A stretch of 64,000 nt of DNA from Talpa occidentalis (Eukaryota; Chordata; Mammalia; Eulipotyphla; Talpidae): NCBI RefSeq assembly GCF_014898055.3, contig NW_023601104.1, forward strand, positions 68,989,106 through 69,053,105, written 5' to 3'. Positions 60,443 through 64,000 of this stretch are shown here, piece after piece. A program made the position numbers and the translations under genes. The notes below the pieces were generated by a model, which was not told where the DNA came from, did no database searches, and saw only the letters and a list, made by a program, of their open reading frames with translations. Position 1 is the stretch's first letter. Every line of letters begins with the position of its first letter.

Positions 60443-63331
60443 AGATGTTTGATACTAAAGTGTGTTCATATGCCAATAGACCAATAGAAATGATTTGGGA
60501 GAGGAAGAAATTCATAATCCTGGAGAAAAGGGATACTTGTTGAACTAAAGTACCATAGTAGAGGTTAAGGAAAGGGAAGCTGAGCACAAATGGAGGGGAA
60601 AAGTGGCCTTTGGTAAGAAAAGGGATACTTCTTAAATTTTAGCATAGGAATGTAGATAATATGGTTAAAGAAACGGGTTGATGGAATTGGTATTTAAAAA
60701 TGAGGTGATTTTTGTCCCCCACATCTCATGCCAATATACTGATAGTATGACTGAGATGACTAGGAAGTGTTGGAAGTCTGACGAGAATGGAAAGTATGAA
60801 GTAGTTCTTTGAGAAATTGGGAAAATAAATCTACTTGGAAAGTGTAGAATGTATCTGGCAGTGTTGAGTGCTTATGTGAGGTCTATGGTGATAAATTATA
60901 AAGTAAAATCAGTCCATAAGGTTAGGAGGTGTTTTCTCCAGGACAATTCAACTGCTCAGATACAAGTATGGGCTGGTAAATAGATGGATTGAGTCACAGA
61001 TGCATGGAGGGAGGGGCTGTGTATTACAGTGGAGTGAGGGGCAAGTGAGTTAAGTGTATTTGCAAAGTGTTGATTATAATTCTTGACTTTTGAAAGCTAA
61101 GCTTGTGTAAGTTAGTACCTTAAAGGGCAAGAAATGTGGAAAGGTAGGGTCAGTGAATGGGAGGTATTGTGGGGTCAGAGGATAGGGTATTGGTACTTAG
61201 TGTAGGTTATCTGAAAGGGGAGAAAGAGGGTTCACAAAGTGAAATGGTAGACATAGAGAATCCAGAAGAGATGTATCTACTGATAATGACAAAGTTGAAA
61301 GTTGATGGTCTGAGGGTTGTAACTTAAGTGGAATGGGGCAGGAGATCACTGGGGATAGGAAAGTCAAAGAATTAAATACCTAGGATAATGATTAGTTTCT
61401 TTATGAGGATGTTCAGGTTGTCAAAAATGATGATAGGAATAGTGGTGAATAGTAAGACCAGAGAAGGAAATGTCCCACTAGGAAACACACTAAGAGCTTT
61501 ATTACATTAAAAATCATGCCTGTTGTCTGCTTACTTTGTGCCAAAAGGTCATCAGGGAAGAAAAGGAGTCACCATCATAGCAAGAGTAATTGACTCTGAT
61601 CATCATCATAGTGGGGCCAGGATAGAATATATCTGGCACTTAAGAAATGCACTAGAACATTCTTGGTGCTCTTGAGAATATTATTATAGTAAATGTTAAA
61701 TACAGCACCCACAACCATAAAGAGAATGATAACTGGAGTTCAGGCTCTGAGAGATAACTTTCTGATTCATCCTACAAAACAAACTGCCTGGACCAGCAAA
61801 GGTGTTAGAGAAGGATGATGATGAGTCAAAGTGGGATGACTGCTTTGTGGTGAATCTGTTGTTACTTGTTGTTTTAGTTGAAATATATGATAATCATCTG
61901 ACCCCCATAGATATGTAGTTGTAAAAGGGAAAAATCTGTTAATAGGTTTTTCAGTAGTTATGAATATTTTTTTGACTTAATTAGGTAAATATATTTTTAG
62001 TTCCTTTGAATCATTGTGCAAGTAAAGATGATTATCTTGCTTAATGTAGGATCTGTATTTCTGGAAATCATAGTGTTAATTGAATTTGCCCCTGTCTTTC
62101 TCAAAGTAGAGTTATAGTTATAGTCCTTATGGAGTTACAATTCTGTTTGATATACTGGCAATTTGCTCTCTTTAAATTCTCCAAAGCCCTCAATGCCCCT
62201 GGTGGCCATGGTGTGTTTCTTTTACTATTCATACAATTTTTGTCAGTCTTCTAGTCTGCAGTATTATTTCTGAACCCCATTAGTGTGTTCGGGGCTTCCC
62301 TTTCAATTTCCAGCTACGCTCTACCATGTTTTCTTCAACCATTTCCTTGAAGGGGAATTGAGCCTTTACAAAACTACATCTTAACATCCAACACTGCCAC
62401 ACGCTCATGCACACCTTTTTTTAACTGTTGGGGGTCAAAACTCTTCATCTGTGGCTGAAAGAATGGGTACAAATGAGGATGCATGTTTCAGAACATTCTC
62501 CACTCACAATTGTGCAATTAGAACTACCATTGGCCTAGCGTATTTGGAGTGTGATGTGGTAATATTCATGAGAGCCATGAGTGTACATTATAGTTTGTTA
62601 AGCTATTGCTCATTGTCTGAGAGTTTGTGATAGTATTCAGTTTATTTTTATAATAGAGTTTTTTTTTTTTCCTGTTTCTACCACTGTATTTGGAGCCCTT
62701 GTGCACAAAGTTGTAGTTTCTCTGTATTTTTATGGGAGAAAAGCATATTGGTTTTTGGATTGATCTTGCACTAACTTATTTTTCAAAACAGAAAACTGAA
62801 CCTATTGGATATCAAAGAGGAATTCTGCAATAGGCAGTGCATAATAGGAACTCAGGAGAGAATGTTTGGGCTAGAAGTAGACACCAGAGATTATTATTAC
62901 TGGTCATTGTAAAAGTTCTAGGAATGAGATTGAAGGAAAAATGTGGAATGTGAAGAGGACCAGGGTCAGTTTTTACTAGTTAACAATTTTAAGCTATTTT
63001 TTTGATTTCTGCATATTAAGTGCCATCTGTTTAGTGAAAAAAAAAAATAATGTCTACGTTTTATATGCTTTACCCCCTTGCTTCCTTCATGCTTTACAAC
63101 CTATTTCTAGAAAATACACAGAGGATTTAAATTTGATTTAGGAGTTGATGGTTCAGATGGCAAAAAGGGAAACAACACATTTCAATGGTTCTTGCCTTTG
63201 TAAGGAGGATACACACTTACTTTTTTGAGAGCGCATGTTTCTTGGCACACCTGTACTGAATTACTAGCTTTTTCCTTTTCTCTCTCTCTTTTTTTTAAAG
63301 CGTTGCACACGTTGCTATTTTCTTTCCTTTT
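60443..63331. other. MNAT1: SINE-free intronic stretch
   Basis: Purine-skewed text (GGAAAG, GATGAG words) through about 61800, then AT-rich. No exon or named repeat recognised. Confidence 0.45.
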
Positions 63332-63599
63332 TTTTTTTTTTTTAAGATTTATTTATTTATTTATACAAGCACTGGGCATAGTCAGAAGTGCGGGAGGGTG
63401 AGAGAATTCACCAGAGCCAGGGCAGGGAGCATAGCAGGCAGAAGGACCGAAGCACACTGTTGAGGGGAGCAGCGGGCGGCAGGAGAGGTCGGCACTCTCT
63501 GTGGGACCCTCGCTGGTGGCCAGGGATCAAACTGGCACTGCAGAGGCTGCGGGCAGCTTCGCAAGCCAGTGCTCAACTGCTGCGCCACTGGGGAGGCCC
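63332..63599 (-). mobile_element. tRNA-SINE, GGGCATAGTCAGAAG type
   Basis: AAGATTTATTTATTTATTTA tail to CACTGGGGAGGCCCC head. Confidence 0.93.
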
Positions 63600-63850
63600 C
63601 CTTTTTTCTTTTGTAAGTATTTGTTTATGCAGTTCTGTTTTCCCGACTCAGAATGGACTTACACATATTATTTGAATTTGTACCTTACATTACTTGCTTA
63701 TTAGTTGAAAATTGTTATGCTAAATAGAAATAGTCAATAGGAGATTGATTAGTTATTAATTTTGCATTCTAAGACAATGAAGAAATTGGGTAGACAGAAT
63801 TTTTTTTTTTAATTTTAGAGTGGAATTTTCCTCCTCTGTTTTCTCTCTCT

Positions 63851-63975
63851 TTTTCTTTTTCTTTTTTTTTTTTTTGTGGGACCCTCGCCGGCAGCCGGGG
63901 AATGAACCGGCACTGCAGAGGCTGCGGGCAGCCTCGCAGCCCAGAGCTCAACTGCTGCACCACCAGGGGAGACCC
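63851..63975 (-). mobile_element. head-only short tRNA-SINE
   Basis: T-run then GTGGGACCCTCGCCGGCAG; no body. Flank CTGTTTTCTCT at 63836 and 63981. Confidence 0.92.
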
Positions 63976-64000
63976 TAAGTCTGTTTTCTCTTTATAATTT

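Overview
The window looks like nuclear DNA from a placental mammal. It has a split homeobox gene with canonical GT/AG introns, CpG-rich promoters, L1, MIR, MLT1 and Tigger remnants, CA microsatellites, and about 36 copies of one tRNA-headed SINE. The SINE head (GGCCTCCCYGGTGGCGCAG) resembles those of even-toed ungulates. From memory it fits the camelid Vic-1 type SINE best, so a camel, llama or alpaca is my guess; the family name and species are inference. Gene content matches the conserved SIX1-SIX4-MNAT1 interval (human chromosome 14q23).

Layout. Positions 1-6650 are a SINE-dense flank, presumably intergenic towards SIX1. Positions 6650-18748 hold all of SIX4 on the minus strand: exon 1 (18748-17907; SIX domain and homeodomain), exon 2 (15140-14452) and exon 3 (10970-10174). 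The joined frame is 2328 nt, or 775 residues plus stop. A roughly 3.5-kb 3' UTR probably follows. Exon 1 and most of intron 1 lie in a CpG island. Positions 18749-26224 are the SIX4-MNAT1 head-to-head interval, with a candidate SIX4 promoter near 19000-19052 and mostly old repeats. MNAT1 starts on the plus strand at 26225. Only its first coding exon (26225-26313) was recognised, so 26314-64000 is treated as MNAT1 intron 1, filled with SINEs and antisense L1 remnants.

SIX4 is a developmental transcription factor. MNAT1 (MAT1) is the assembly subunit of the CDK7-cyclin H kinase and of TFIIH. They are neighbours by synteny and no shared pathway is implied. There is no operon, CRISPR array, phage or other accessory system here.

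The most interesting structures are: a decayed second copy of the DNA just inside MNAT1 intron 1, 1.6 kb upstream; a MEF3/SIX-type motif inside SIX4 intron 1; two SINEs inserted one after the other at the same target; a SINE that appears to carry transduced 3' flank; a head-only short SINE form; and SINE depletion across the SIX4 domain. Repeat boundaries are read by eye from target-site duplications and are accurate to a few bases where such duplications exist. Old repeat family names are from memory.
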